From an uncultured Akkermansia sp. (GTDB lineage Bacteria > Verrucomicrobiota > Verrucomicrobiia > Verrucomicrobiales > Akkermansiaceae): a stretch of 16,469 bases of DNA. The stretch's first letter is position 1, and every line of letters starts with the position of its first letter. The translations under genes and the position numbers were made by a program. The notes beneath the pieces were generated by a model. It saw only the letters and a list, made by a program, of their open reading frames with translations. It was not told the DNA's origin and did not search any database. Of the stretch, positions 1 to 5,310 are shown in pieces. The stretch is taken from assembly GCA_904501915.1 (NCBI GenBank), contig CAJGCV010000044.1, forward strand, positions 1 to 16,469, in the 5' to 3' direction.

Positions 1-1
1 C

Positions 2-301
2 TTTTATATCTGTTTCTTTGACCACTGTTACTGGATTAGCGGCTGCACCCTGGGCGCGGTGACAGGTTCACTGTTGACCTTTGACAGCAAGGGTATCGAT
101 TTCGTCCTTACGGCGCTGTTCATCACCATCTTCGTAGAGCAATGGCAGAGCAGCCGGCATCACTACCCGGCCATCATGGGCGGCATCGTCACCGCAGCCA
201 GCCTGCTGCTGTTCGGCAAGGAGCATTTCATGATTCCGGCCATGTTTGCCATTCTGGTGCTGCTCTGCCTGCATAAGGAAAAGGAGGGCAGCCATGGTTA
301 A
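2..301 (+). CDS. azlC: AzlC-family branched-chain amino acid exporter, large subunit (3' end only)
   Basis: This is the C-terminal ~99 residues of an open frame that enters from the left edge of the window, so the start is not visible. The first readable residues (FFDHCYWISGCTLGAVTG) match the late part of AzlC/YgaZ proteins. They are followed by hydrophobic, membrane-spanning stretches ending in a short basic tail (HKEKEGSHG). AzlC is the large inner-membrane subunit of a two-part exporter for branched-chain amino acids and their analogues. The call is strengthened by the next gene, which is AzlD-like and overlaps this one by 8 bp, the classic azlCD arrangement with translational coupling. 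The GTG at 59 is only an internal valine codon; the frame stays open upstream of it. The substrate is inferred from the family. Confidence 0.8.
   Translation, partial: FYICFFDHCYWISGCTLGAVTGSLLTFDSKGIDFVLTALFITIFVEQWQSSRHHYPAIMGGIVTAASLLLFGKEHFMIPAMFAILVLLCLHKEKEGSHG
280..288 (+). promoter_or_regulatory. Shine-Dalgarno site of azlD, inside azlC
   Basis: AAGGAGGG lies 5 nt upstream of the ATG at 294. It is the only strong Shine-Dalgarno match I find in front of any gene in this window. It fixes the azlD start at 294 rather than at the in-frame ATG at 246, and suggests re-initiation coupled to azlC translation. Confidence 0.75.
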
Positions 302-620
302 CGCTCACACCTTCTATGCCATCGCCGTAATGGCACTGATAACGGCCCTGCTGCGCTTCCTGCCCTTCCTCATCTTCAAAGGCAAGTCAGACACCCCGGA
401 AATCGTGGCAAAACTGGGGAGACTGCTGCCCAGCGCCGTCATCGCCATGCTGGTGGTCTATTGCATGAAGGATGTCCATTTCGCCACAGCAACAGGCTGG
501 CTGCCGGCCACCATAGCCAGCCTGCTGGTGGGCGTGCTCCACGTCTGGAGGCGCAACATCCTGCTCAGCGTCATCGGCGGCACGGTTGCCTACATGCTAT
601 TGGTTCAGTTTGTGTTCTAA
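294..620 (+). CDS. azlD: AzlD-family branched-chain amino acid transport protein
   Basis: This encodes a 108-aa, very hydrophobic protein with about four membrane segments (roughly residues 5-25, 40-60, 65-85 and 88-107). The early motif FYAIAVMALITALLRFLPF and the mid-protein LLPSAVIAMLVVYC are typical of AzlD/YgaH, the small subunit that works with AzlC in the inner membrane to export branched-chain amino acids. Length is normal for the family (about 100-110 aa). The start at 294 is chosen because a good ribosome site sits 5 nt upstream and because the 8-bp overlap with azlC is usual. An in-frame ATG at 246 would add 16 non-family residues. The gene ends 10 bp before the next promoter, so the cca gene is probably transcribed separately. 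Confidence 0.85.
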   Translation: MVNAHTFYAIAVMALITALLRFLPFLIFKGKSDTPEIVAKLGRLLPSAVIAMLVVYCMKDVHFATATGWLPATIASLLVGVLHVWRRNILLSVIGGTVAYMLLVQFVF

Positions 621-630
621 ACGAATGCTA

Positions 631-659
631 TTGACAAAAAGCATAGCCACCAGTACAAT
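631..659 (+). promoter_or_regulatory. Sigma70-type promoter for cca, close to the start codon
   Basis: A perfect TTGACA (631-636) is followed after exactly 17 nt by TACAAT (654-659). The expected transcription start is about 666-667, only 7-8 nt upstream of the ATG at 674, so the mRNA would be almost leaderless. There is no Shine-Dalgarno match between -10 and ATG. The promoter starts just after the azlD stop codon. Confidence 0.75.
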
Positions 660-673
660 AGCGCCCACGCCCC

Positions 674-2014
674 ATGATACAGATACCCGCACATGCGCTC
701 ACCGTGGTAGAGCGATTGGAACGCTACGGCTACGAGGCCTACGTGGTGGGTGGCTGCGTGCGCGATTCGCTGCTCGGGCGCAACCCGAAAGACTGGGATG
801 TATGCACCAACGCCCTGCCGGAAGAGGTGCTGCGTGTGTTCAAACGCTTCCATGTCATCAAGACCGGCCTGCAGCACGGCACCGTCACCGTCATGGTGGA
901 TAAGCAGCCCGTGGAAGTCACAACCTTCCGCATCGACGGCGCCTACACCGACAACCGCCACCCGGACAGCGTGAACTTCGTGAGCCGCGTGGAAGAAGAC
1001 CTGGCCCGCCGCGATTTCACCATCAACGCCATGGCATTCAACCCCACCCGCGGGCTGGTAGATGCCTTTGACGGCCAGGCAGACCTGAAAGCCGGCGTCA
1101 TCCGTTGCGTGGGCGAGCCCGATGCCCGCTTCAATGAGGATGGCCTGCGCATCCTGCGTGCGCTGCGCTTTGCCGCGCGCTACAACTTCGGCATCGAAAC
1201 CGAAACCGCTTTTTCCATACACCGCAACCGGCATCTGCTGGAGAATGTGAGCGTGGAACGCATTTTCACTGAACTGAAAGGCATCCTCATCGGCGAAGGT
1301 GTGCTGGGCATGATGCAAGCCTTCCCGGATGTATTCGCCATCATCATCCCCGAACTCGCTCCCACCATCGGCTTTGACCAGCACAACCCGCACCACTGCT
1401 ACGATGTGTGGACCCACACCGCCCACGCCGTACAGGCAGCTCCAGAGGACGAGTTGATACGCCTGGCACTGCTGCTGCACGACATTGCCAAACCCGCCAC
1501 CTTCACCCGCGGCGAGGATGGTAAAGGCCACTTCTACGGCCACGACACACGCGGGGCAGACATGGCACGCAGCATCCTGCGCCACCTCAAGAGCGACACC
1601 GCCACACTGGACGCCGTGGTCACCCTGGTGCGCGAGCACGATAACACCCTGCCCACCACCGCCCCCGGCATGCGCCGCACCATCGGCCGGCTGGGCCTGA
1701 ATACCCTGCACCAGCTCCTCGCCATCAAACAGGCCGATATGGACGGCCAATCCACCCACGAACGGGAGCAGAAGCAGACCACCCTGCGCAACGCCCGGCT
1801 CCTGCTGGAGGATGTACTGGAAGAACCACCCGCCTACACCGTGGGTGATTTAGCCCTCACCGGGCGCGACCTCATAGCCATGGGCGTGATCCCCGGCCCG
1901 ACCCTGGGCGCCATCCTCAAAACCCTGCTCTGCGAAGTGCAGGATGAAACCCTTCCCAACACACGCGAAGCCCTTGCGGCACGCACCTCACAACTCATCA
2001 ACCAACCCCAGTAA
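674..2014 (+). CDS. cca: CCA tRNA nucleotidyltransferase / poly(A) polymerase family, HD-domain type
   Basis: This is a 446-aa class II nucleotidyltransferase that adds or repairs the CCA end of tRNAs in the cytoplasm. The N-terminal head carries VVGGCVRDSLLG (residues 24-35) with the GG-RD motif. The metal-binding DWD pair follows (D40, D42), then GLQHGTVTV (65-73), RRDFTINAM (112-120, ribose selection) and the nucleotide-template motif EDGLR (155-159) within RFNEDGLRILRALRFAA. A metal-dependent HD phosphohydrolase domain follows (H247/H251 region, LLHDIAKP with H269-D270, later H290). The EDxxR template favours CCA-adding over poly(A) polymerase activity, but the two are hard to separate by sequence. 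Length fits the HD-containing type (about 410-480 aa). The start at 674 sits right behind a strong promoter and begins about 20 residues before the first motif, as usual for the family. Confidence 0.9.
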   Translation: MIQIPAHALTVVERLERYGYEAYVVGGCVRDSLLGRNPKDWDVCTNALPEEVLRVFKRFHVIKTGLQHGTVTVMVDKQPVEVTTFRIDGAYTDNRHPDSVNFVSRVEEDLARRDFTINAMAFNPTRGLVDAFDGQADLKAGVIRCVGEPDARFNEDGLRILRALRFAARYNFGIETETAFSIHRNRHLLENVSVERIFTELKGILIGEGVLGMMQAFPDVFAIIIPELAPTIGFDQHNPHHCYDVWTHTAHAVQAAPEDELIRLALLLHDIAKPATFTRGEDGKGHFYGHDTRGADMARSILRHLKSDTATLDAVVTLVREHDNTLPTTAPGMRRTIGRLGLNTLHQLLAIKQADMDGQSTHEREQKQTTLRNARLLLEDVLEEPPAYTVGDLALTGRDLIAMGVIPGPTLGAILKTLLCEVQDETLPNTREALAARTSQLINQPQ

Positions 2015-2020
2015 CACACC

Positions 2021-2254
2021 ATGAACTGCTGCCCCAACTGCGAAATGAAATCCCCGCGTTCCCGCCTCGTCACCTTCCTGCTCAGCCTGCTTATCTGCTG
2101 TGGCTTTGCGGGTGTACACCGCATCTATGCCGGCAAGGTCATCACCGGTCTCATCCAATTCTTCACCCTCGGTCTCTGCGGTATCTGGCAGGTTATTGAT
2201 ATTCTGCTGATTATCTGCGGGTGTTTTACGGATAAAGAGGGCAAAACCATCTAA
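2021..2254 (+). CDS. TM2-domain membrane protein
   Basis: This small 77-aa protein has a TM2 domain: a basic lead (KSPRSRLV), a first membrane helix (about residues 16-31), the loop GFAGVHRIYAGKVITGLIQ, and a second helix (about 46-66) ending in a short charged tail. The pattern G-x-x-G-x-HR-x-Y-x-G-K, then G-x-x-Q, then LCGIWQVIDI, is characteristic of TM2. The family's molecular role is not established; it is a small inner-membrane protein. The N-terminus begins with a cysteine cluster (NCCPNCEMK) that could bind a metal. The start is only 6 bp after the cca stop codon with no Shine-Dalgarno sequence, so translation probably depends on cca. The stop codon abuts a hairpin array at 2255. Confidence 0.8.
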   Translation: MNCCPNCEMKSPRSRLVTFLLSLLICCGFAGVHRIYAGKVITGLIQFFTLGLCGIWQVIDILLIICGCFTDKEGKTI

Positions 2255-2256
2255 GT

Positions 2257-2351
2257 CCGCTCAAAGAGCGGATATCGTCTTGCGCAGCAAGATATCGTCC
2301 GGCAAAGCCGGATATCGTCCCGCCCCGCAGGGGCGGGATATCGTTTCCTAT
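2257..2351 (+). repeat. Hairpin array A (four hairpins, ATATCGT spacers)
   Basis: There are four perfect short hairpins with 3-nt loops: 2257-2271 (CCGCTC/AAA/GAGCGG), 2279-2291 (CTTGC/GCA/GCAAG), 2299-2311 (CCGGC/AAA/GCCGG) and 2319-2337 (CCCGCCCC/GCA/GGGGCGGG). Each is followed by exactly ATATCGT (2272, 2292, 2312, 2338), and the last spacer runs into TTCCTAT. The array starts 2 nt after the TM2 stop codon and lies on its sense strand. The hairpins have no U-tracts, so they are not standard intrinsic terminators. Confidence 0.9.
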
Positions 2352-2353
2352 AA

Positions 2354-2386
2354 ATCCTACCCCGCAATTTCAGCCGGGGTTGGGAT
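2354..2386 (+). repeat. Imperfect hairpin in the element centre
   Basis: ATCCTACCCCG (2354-2364) can pair with CGGGGTTGGGAT (2375-2386) around a 10-nt loop with one internal mismatch/bulge. It lies just inside array A and has no mirrored partner near array B. It is followed some 20 nt later by a short T-run (2408-2414), too distant for a convincing intrinsic terminator. Confidence 0.5.
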
Positions 2387-2644
2387 ACGCTTACCCTTGC
2401 TTTGCGGTTTTTATAGATGCTATCAGCATGCGCCTGATGCTACCGCAATGGTGGCAGCACGTAACAACTGATTCTTCAAGACAGCGTGACGTTCAACTCC
2501 TTCGCAGAAACGAACAATTTCAACGGCAAAATCAAGGCTTTGTTCGGCAAGCGGATGCGGTTTCATAGTATGCGCATAATAGCAGAAATGTCAGATAAGC
2601 GCAATACGTTTCCCTATGGATGGTTTCTGTTTGAGAATGGCGTA
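2387..2644. other. Centre of the inverted-repeat element, no gene supported
   Basis: I see no gene with family support here. Short open frames exist on both strands but lack a plausible start, and several run on into the hairpin arrays. One plus-strand stretch at about 2486-2600 reads FAETNNFNGKIKALFG. It faintly recalls the C-terminal AE..N.KIK motif of some DDE transposases, so the centre may contain a decayed transposase fragment. This is a weak impression from a few residues. Confidence 0.3.
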
Positions 2645-2745
2645 ATAGGAAACGATACCCAGCCCCGGCGGGGCTGGACGATATCCGGCGAAGCCGGACG
2701 ATATCTTGCTGCGCAAGACGATATCCGCTCCCTGCGGGAGCGGAC
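2645..2745 (-). repeat. Hairpin array B (mirror of array A)
   Basis: There are four hairpins with 3-nt loops: 2659-2677 (CCAGCCCC/GGC/GGGGCTGG), 2685-2697 (CCGGC/GAA/GCCGG), 2705-2717 (CTTGC/TGC/GCAAG) and 2725-2743 (CCGCTCCC/TGC/GGGAGCGG). They are separated by ACGATAT at 2678, 2698 and 2718. Read on the minus strand this is the same order as array A with the same ATATCGT spacer, so it lies on the sense strand of the exonuclease gene, directly after its stop codon. Stem changes relative to array A are compensated on both arms. Confidence 0.9.
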
Positions 2746-2748
2746 GTA

Positions 2749-3309
2749 TCACCAATCGACCTCGACCTTCTCAGCCTCGCCCTGTTTATTCTCATAGAAC
2801 ACATAGCCGTGTTCCACGCCGAAGCGGTGCACCTCCATGGTCACCTTCACATCGTAACAGCAGTAGCGGGCAATATCGAGCATCTTCCGGGCATCGCCGC
2901 TTTTCTCATACTCAGCCCACCATTTGAGCGCATCGGTACCCTCGGCTGTCTTGGAATTACCGCCCAGTGTCACCTTCGCCACAGAGTCCAGCTTCAGGCG
3001 GTGGCCGAGGCGGGAGGTTAAATCGGAGCAGATATCGAGGTTATTGGTCACATCTGCCACCGTCCAGAAGGTGAATGCCTGAAGCACGCCGTAGTCGAAG
3101 TTCACGTGGTTATAGCCCACAACGAGGTCAGCCATGCGGAGCTCCTCGATAAGCTCTTCCATACGGTCTTCGGTGTAGATGTGGTAGGCATTGTCGCGGG
3201 TGGAGAACGTCACCGCCACCGAAACGCCCATTTTCGCCGTTTCGTGCCAGCCGCCCACTTCAGCGGCAGAGCGGCGGGTTTCCAGATCAAAGTAAACGAT
3301 ATTTTTCAT
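2749..3309 (-). CDS. DEDDy-type 3'-5' exonuclease / ribonuclease H-like protein
   Basis: This 186-aa protein has a ribonuclease-H-like exonuclease fold. Visible acidic motifs are FDLET (D8, E10) for Exo I, GYNHVNFDYGVL (D72) for Exo II and Y149-xxx-D153 within ARYCCYDV for Exo III. The order D-E-D-D with a tyrosine four residues before the last D fits the DEDDy group, which trims single-stranded DNA or RNA from the 3' end with two metal ions. No helicase or other domain is attached, so it is a stand-alone nuclease domain; its substrate is unknown. It is the last gene of a minus-strand operon and its ATG overlaps the trmL stop by 4 bp (ATGA). The stop codon lies 3 bp from the hairpin element, so a trimmed C-terminus is possible, although all catalytic residues are present. 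Confidence 0.7.
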   Translation of the reverse strand: MKNIVYFDLETRRSAAEVGGWHETAKMGVSVAVTFSTRDNAYHIYTEDRMEELIEELRMADLVVGYNHVNFDYGVLQAFTFWTVADVTNNLDICSDLTSRLGHRLKLDSVAKVTLGGNSKTAEGTDALKWWAEYEKSGDARKMLDIARYCCYDVKVTMEVHRFGVEHGYVFYENKQGEAEKVEVDW

Positions 3310-3779
3310 AACTGACCAGCAGGCAGAGTACGCCGCAGCCCTTCATAGAGCATAATGGCAATGGAGGTGGAAAGATTCAGCGAACGCGCACGCTCACCCG
3401 GCATGGGGATTCGCAGCGCAGTCTCCGGGTGGGCATCAATCCAGCGCTCAGGCAGGCCTTTGGATTCCGGGCCGAATACGAAATAATCGCCATCCTGCAG
3501 CGGGAGGGAGGGTTCCCAGATGCTGCTCTGCGCCTTGGTGGAAAGATACCAGAAACGCGCTCCCGGCTCTGCCGCAGCTTCCAGTTCCTCCAGGGAATCC
3601 CAGAGGTGCAGGTCTACATACTGCCAGTAATCCAGGCCCGTTCGGCGCACGTGTTTTTCATCGAGGCTGAAGCCCAGGGGCTTGATGAGGTGCAACCGGG
3701 CATCCGTCGCCACGGCCAGGCGGCCGGCAGCACCGGTGTTGTGCGGAATCTCAGGGTGAAAGAGCACAATGTTGAACAT
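3306..3779 (-). CDS. trmL: tRNA (cytidine/uridine(34)-2'-O)-methyltransferase TrmL
   Basis: This 157-aa SPOUT-class (trefoil-knot) methyltransferase matches TrmL/YibK in length and motifs. These are IPHNTGAAGRLA at the N-terminus (residues 11-22, with N14), VFGPESKGLP (101-110, the knot loop that binds S-adenosylmethionine) and IPMPGERARSLNLSTSIAI (124-142). The enzyme acts in the cytoplasm as a dimer and methylates the ribose of the wobble nucleotide of certain leucine tRNAs. It lies 5 bp downstream of the sugar-transferase gene. Its only ribosome-site hint (AAGG in TAAGGCGT) overlaps that gene's stop codon. It overlaps the exonuclease gene by 4 bp, so all three genes are probably co-transcribed. 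The family call is very secure; the exact tRNA targets are assumed from characterised relatives. Confidence 0.93.
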   Translation of the reverse strand: MFNIVLFHPEIPHNTGAAGRLAVATDARLHLIKPLGFSLDEKHVRRTGLDYWQYVDLHLWDSLEELEAAAEPGARFWYLSTKAQSSIWEPSLPLQDGDYFVFGPESKGLPERWIDAHPETALRIPMPGERARSLNLSTSIAIMLYEGLRRTLPAGQL

Positions 3780-3784
3780 ACGCC

Positions 3785-5191
3785 TTACTTCGCACCCTTA
3801 CGGAACAACACTGCAGGAATCGTGCGGAAGAAGAGCTTCACATCCAGCCAGAGGCTCCACTCGTCGATATAGCGCAAATCCTTATTCACCATATTGTCGA
3901 AATCACCGTTATCGCTGCGGTCCTCAATCTGCCAGAAGCAGGTAAGGCCAGGCTTCACACTCAGACGGCGGCGGTGCTCAATTCTGGGGAAAGCCTCCGT
4001 CTCGTACACCGGCAGCGGGCGAGGTCCCACAATACTCATATCGCCCGCAATGATATTGAGCAGCTGGGGCAGTTCATCAATGGAAGTCTTGCGGATGAAG
4101 TGCCCGAACTTAAAGATACGCGGGTCGTTCGTCAGCTTGAAAATGGGGCCGTTCATCTCGTTGCCGTACTTGGCCTTCACCTCTTCCAGGCGGGCTTCAG
4201 CATCCACGTACATGGAGCGGAATTTCCACATATGGAACACGCGGCCATACAACCCGGAACGCTTCTGGCGGAAGAACACCGGGCCCTTGGGGTCACTCAG
4301 CTTGATACCCACAGCCGCCACCACCCAGAGCGGGGAGGAGCACAGCAGGATAAACAGCGCCAGAACACGGTCGATAGCAGCCTTGAATGCACGGGCCCAC
4401 GAACAAGCCGGAGTAGAGCACAGCACCAGCATGCGCGCATCGCCCACCTCGTTAATATCTGCCCGCAGGCTTGTGCCCATGCGGTTGCCCAGCACCATAT
4501 TCACATCAATCCCCTGCACCTCGCACTGCAGGATGATATTTTCCAGGTTGTTGTGCGCAGCCAGCCCGCCAAAGACATACAGACCGTTCACGCTGTGCTG
4601 CTCAATGAGGCGCTGCACCGTCTCTTCCGTATCCCGCCCCGGCACAATACGCCCCACTACATTGAAATTGCGTCTCCAGTATTCCGGGAAGGCATTCCAG
4701 CCCTTTTCGACATCCTCCGCCTTGCCGGCCAGAATCACCTGGCGGCGGTGTTCCGCCACGCTACCGGAGCAGAGATAGTACCAACGCACCAGCAGATATC
4801 GCAGAAACACCACAAGCGATATACCCAGCAGGTTCACCAGCAGCACATGGCTCAGGTAGGAGGATGTTTCTACCAGAGCCAGGTATATGCCGATGCCGCA
4901 GAGATAATACACGGCAAAGCTCAGAATCTGCTTCAGCGCATTACCCACACGCTGCATGTTGCGCTTATGGTAAAAACCCACCTGCCGCAGGATAATCGGC
5001 ACAGCAGCCAGTGCCACGCCTGCAAGGAAGGGCGACTTGGTGAGCAAATTAAAGAACTCATGCTGAGACGCCCCCCACAATGAAGAAACAGCATTAACTA
5101 CCCACGGAGAAATATAGGCAAAACCACATGCCAGCGCAAAATCGATGCACGGGTAAAAACACTGATGAAAAAACTTGCTTCTACGGGTCAT
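3785..5191 (-). CDS. Polyprenyl-phosphate sugar-1-phosphate transferase (exopolysaccharide/O-antigen initiation, WcaJ-like)
   Basis: The protein starts a surface glycan by moving a sugar phosphate from a nucleotide sugar onto undecaprenyl phosphate in the inner membrane. Counted from an upstream ATG at 5206 (473 aa), it has about four N-terminal membrane helices (20-40, 58-75, 95-112, 120-142), a cytoplasmic Rossmann-like part (about 155-250) and a fifth hydrophobic segment (280-302). The C-terminal bacterial sugar-transferase domain carries PVFFRQKRSGLYG (309-321), MWKFRSM (326-332), RKTSIDELPQLLNI (372-385), GDMSIVGPRPLP (388-399) and KPGLTCFWQ (418-426). I prefer the ATG at 5191 (468 aa), because the -10 box of the best promoter (5205-5210) overlaps the 5206 ATG. 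Which sugar is transferred cannot be read. No other glycan-assembly genes are in the window; the neighbours downstream are trmL and an exonuclease. Confidence 0.88.
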   Translation of the reverse strand: MTRRSKFFHQCFYPCIDFALACGFAYISPWVVNAVSSLWGASQHEFFNLLTKSPFLAGVALAAVPIILRQVGFYHKRNMQRVGNALKQILSFAVYYLCGIGIYLALVETSSYLSHVLLVNLLGISLVVFLRYLLVRWYYLCSGSVAEHRRQVILAGKAEDVEKGWNAFPEYWRRNFNVVGRIVPGRDTEETVQRLIEQHSVNGLYVFGGLAAHNNLENIILQCEVQGIDVNMVLGNRMGTSLRADINEVGDARMLVLCSTPACSWARAFKAAIDRVLALFILLCSSPLWVVAAVGIKLSDPKGPVFFRQKRSGLYGRVFHMWKFRSMYVDAEARLEEVKAKYGNEMNGPIFKLTNDPRIFKFGHFIRKTSIDELPQLLNIIAGDMSIVGPRPLPVYETEAFPRIEHRRRLSVKPGLTCFWQIEDRSDNGDFDNMVNKDLRYIDEWSLWLDVKLFFRTIPAVLFRKGAK

Positions 5192-5204
5192 ATGCTCGGC
5201 AGGC

Positions 5205-5233
5205 ATATTAACATTTATTCATCAGACTAACAA
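5205..5233 (-). promoter_or_regulatory. Predicted promoter of the sugar transferase-trmL-exonuclease operon
   Basis: On the minus strand, TTGTTA (5233-5228) is followed after 17 nt by TAATAT (5210-5205). The -10 box ends 13 nt before the ATG at 5191, giving a leader of only about 6 nt. The box overlaps the upstream ATG at 5206, which argues against that start. It is divergent from the beta-galactosidase promoter in the same 119-bp gap. Confidence 0.5.
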
Positions 5234-5272
5234 GCAAATTTGAGGCACAAGACACCCAAAAAATCTTTTTCC

Positions 5273-5301
5273 TTGAAAGATAAAGTTATTTTCGATAGTA
5301 T
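5273..5301 (+). promoter_or_regulatory. Predicted promoter of the beta-galactosidase gene
   Basis: TTGAAA (5273-5278) is followed after 17 nt by TAGTAT (5296-5301); TATAAA (5299-5304) is an overlapping alternative. The expected transcription start is within a few nt of the ATG at 5311, again with no room for a Shine-Dalgarno sequence. The flanking DNA (5221-5310) is much richer in A+T than the genes. Confidence 0.5.
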
Positions 5302-5310
5302 AAATTCCGT

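Larger units (their letters stand above)
2255..2745. mobile_element. 491-bp non-coding inverted-repeat element with hairpin-array ends (MITE-like or REP/BIME-like)
   Basis: The space between the convergent TM2 and exonuclease genes is filled by one symmetrical structure. Each end is about 95-100 bp and consists of four short hairpins in mirrored order, separated by ATATCGT (read inward from each end). The inner edge of both arms is the same 13-mer, TATCGTTTCCTAT (2339-2351, and its complement at 2645-2657). Both arms begin at the outer edge with GTCCGCTC. The 293-bp centre (2352-2644) is not symmetrical and carries no convincing gene. No clear target-site duplication is visible. It could be a defunct transposon-like element, a pair of REP-like arrays, or two gene-specific 3' arrays made alike by recombination. 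Mobility is inference only. Confidence 0.6.

Noticed and set aside
617..1759. Minus-strand open frame opposite cca
   Set aside because: The composition is typical of an antisense shadow (G, H, A, V rich). The plus strand carries an intact CCA-type nucleotidyltransferase with all motifs and a promoter.
2257..2351. CRISPR array
   Set aside because: The constant unit is only 7 nt and the variable units are perfect hairpins of 13-19 nt, not unrelated 30-nt spacers. No cas genes are nearby.
2280..2471. Small plus-strand open frame running through hairpin array A
   Set aside because: Its first 30 codons translate the hairpin array itself and it has no ribosome site. Coding constraint cannot explain perfect stems with fixed heptamer spacers.
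2257..2743. Arrays A and B as ordinary rho-independent terminators of the convergent genes
   Set aside because: One hairpin per side would suffice. None of the eight has a T-run after it, and all are followed by the same ATATCGT. Some effect on transcript ends is still possible.
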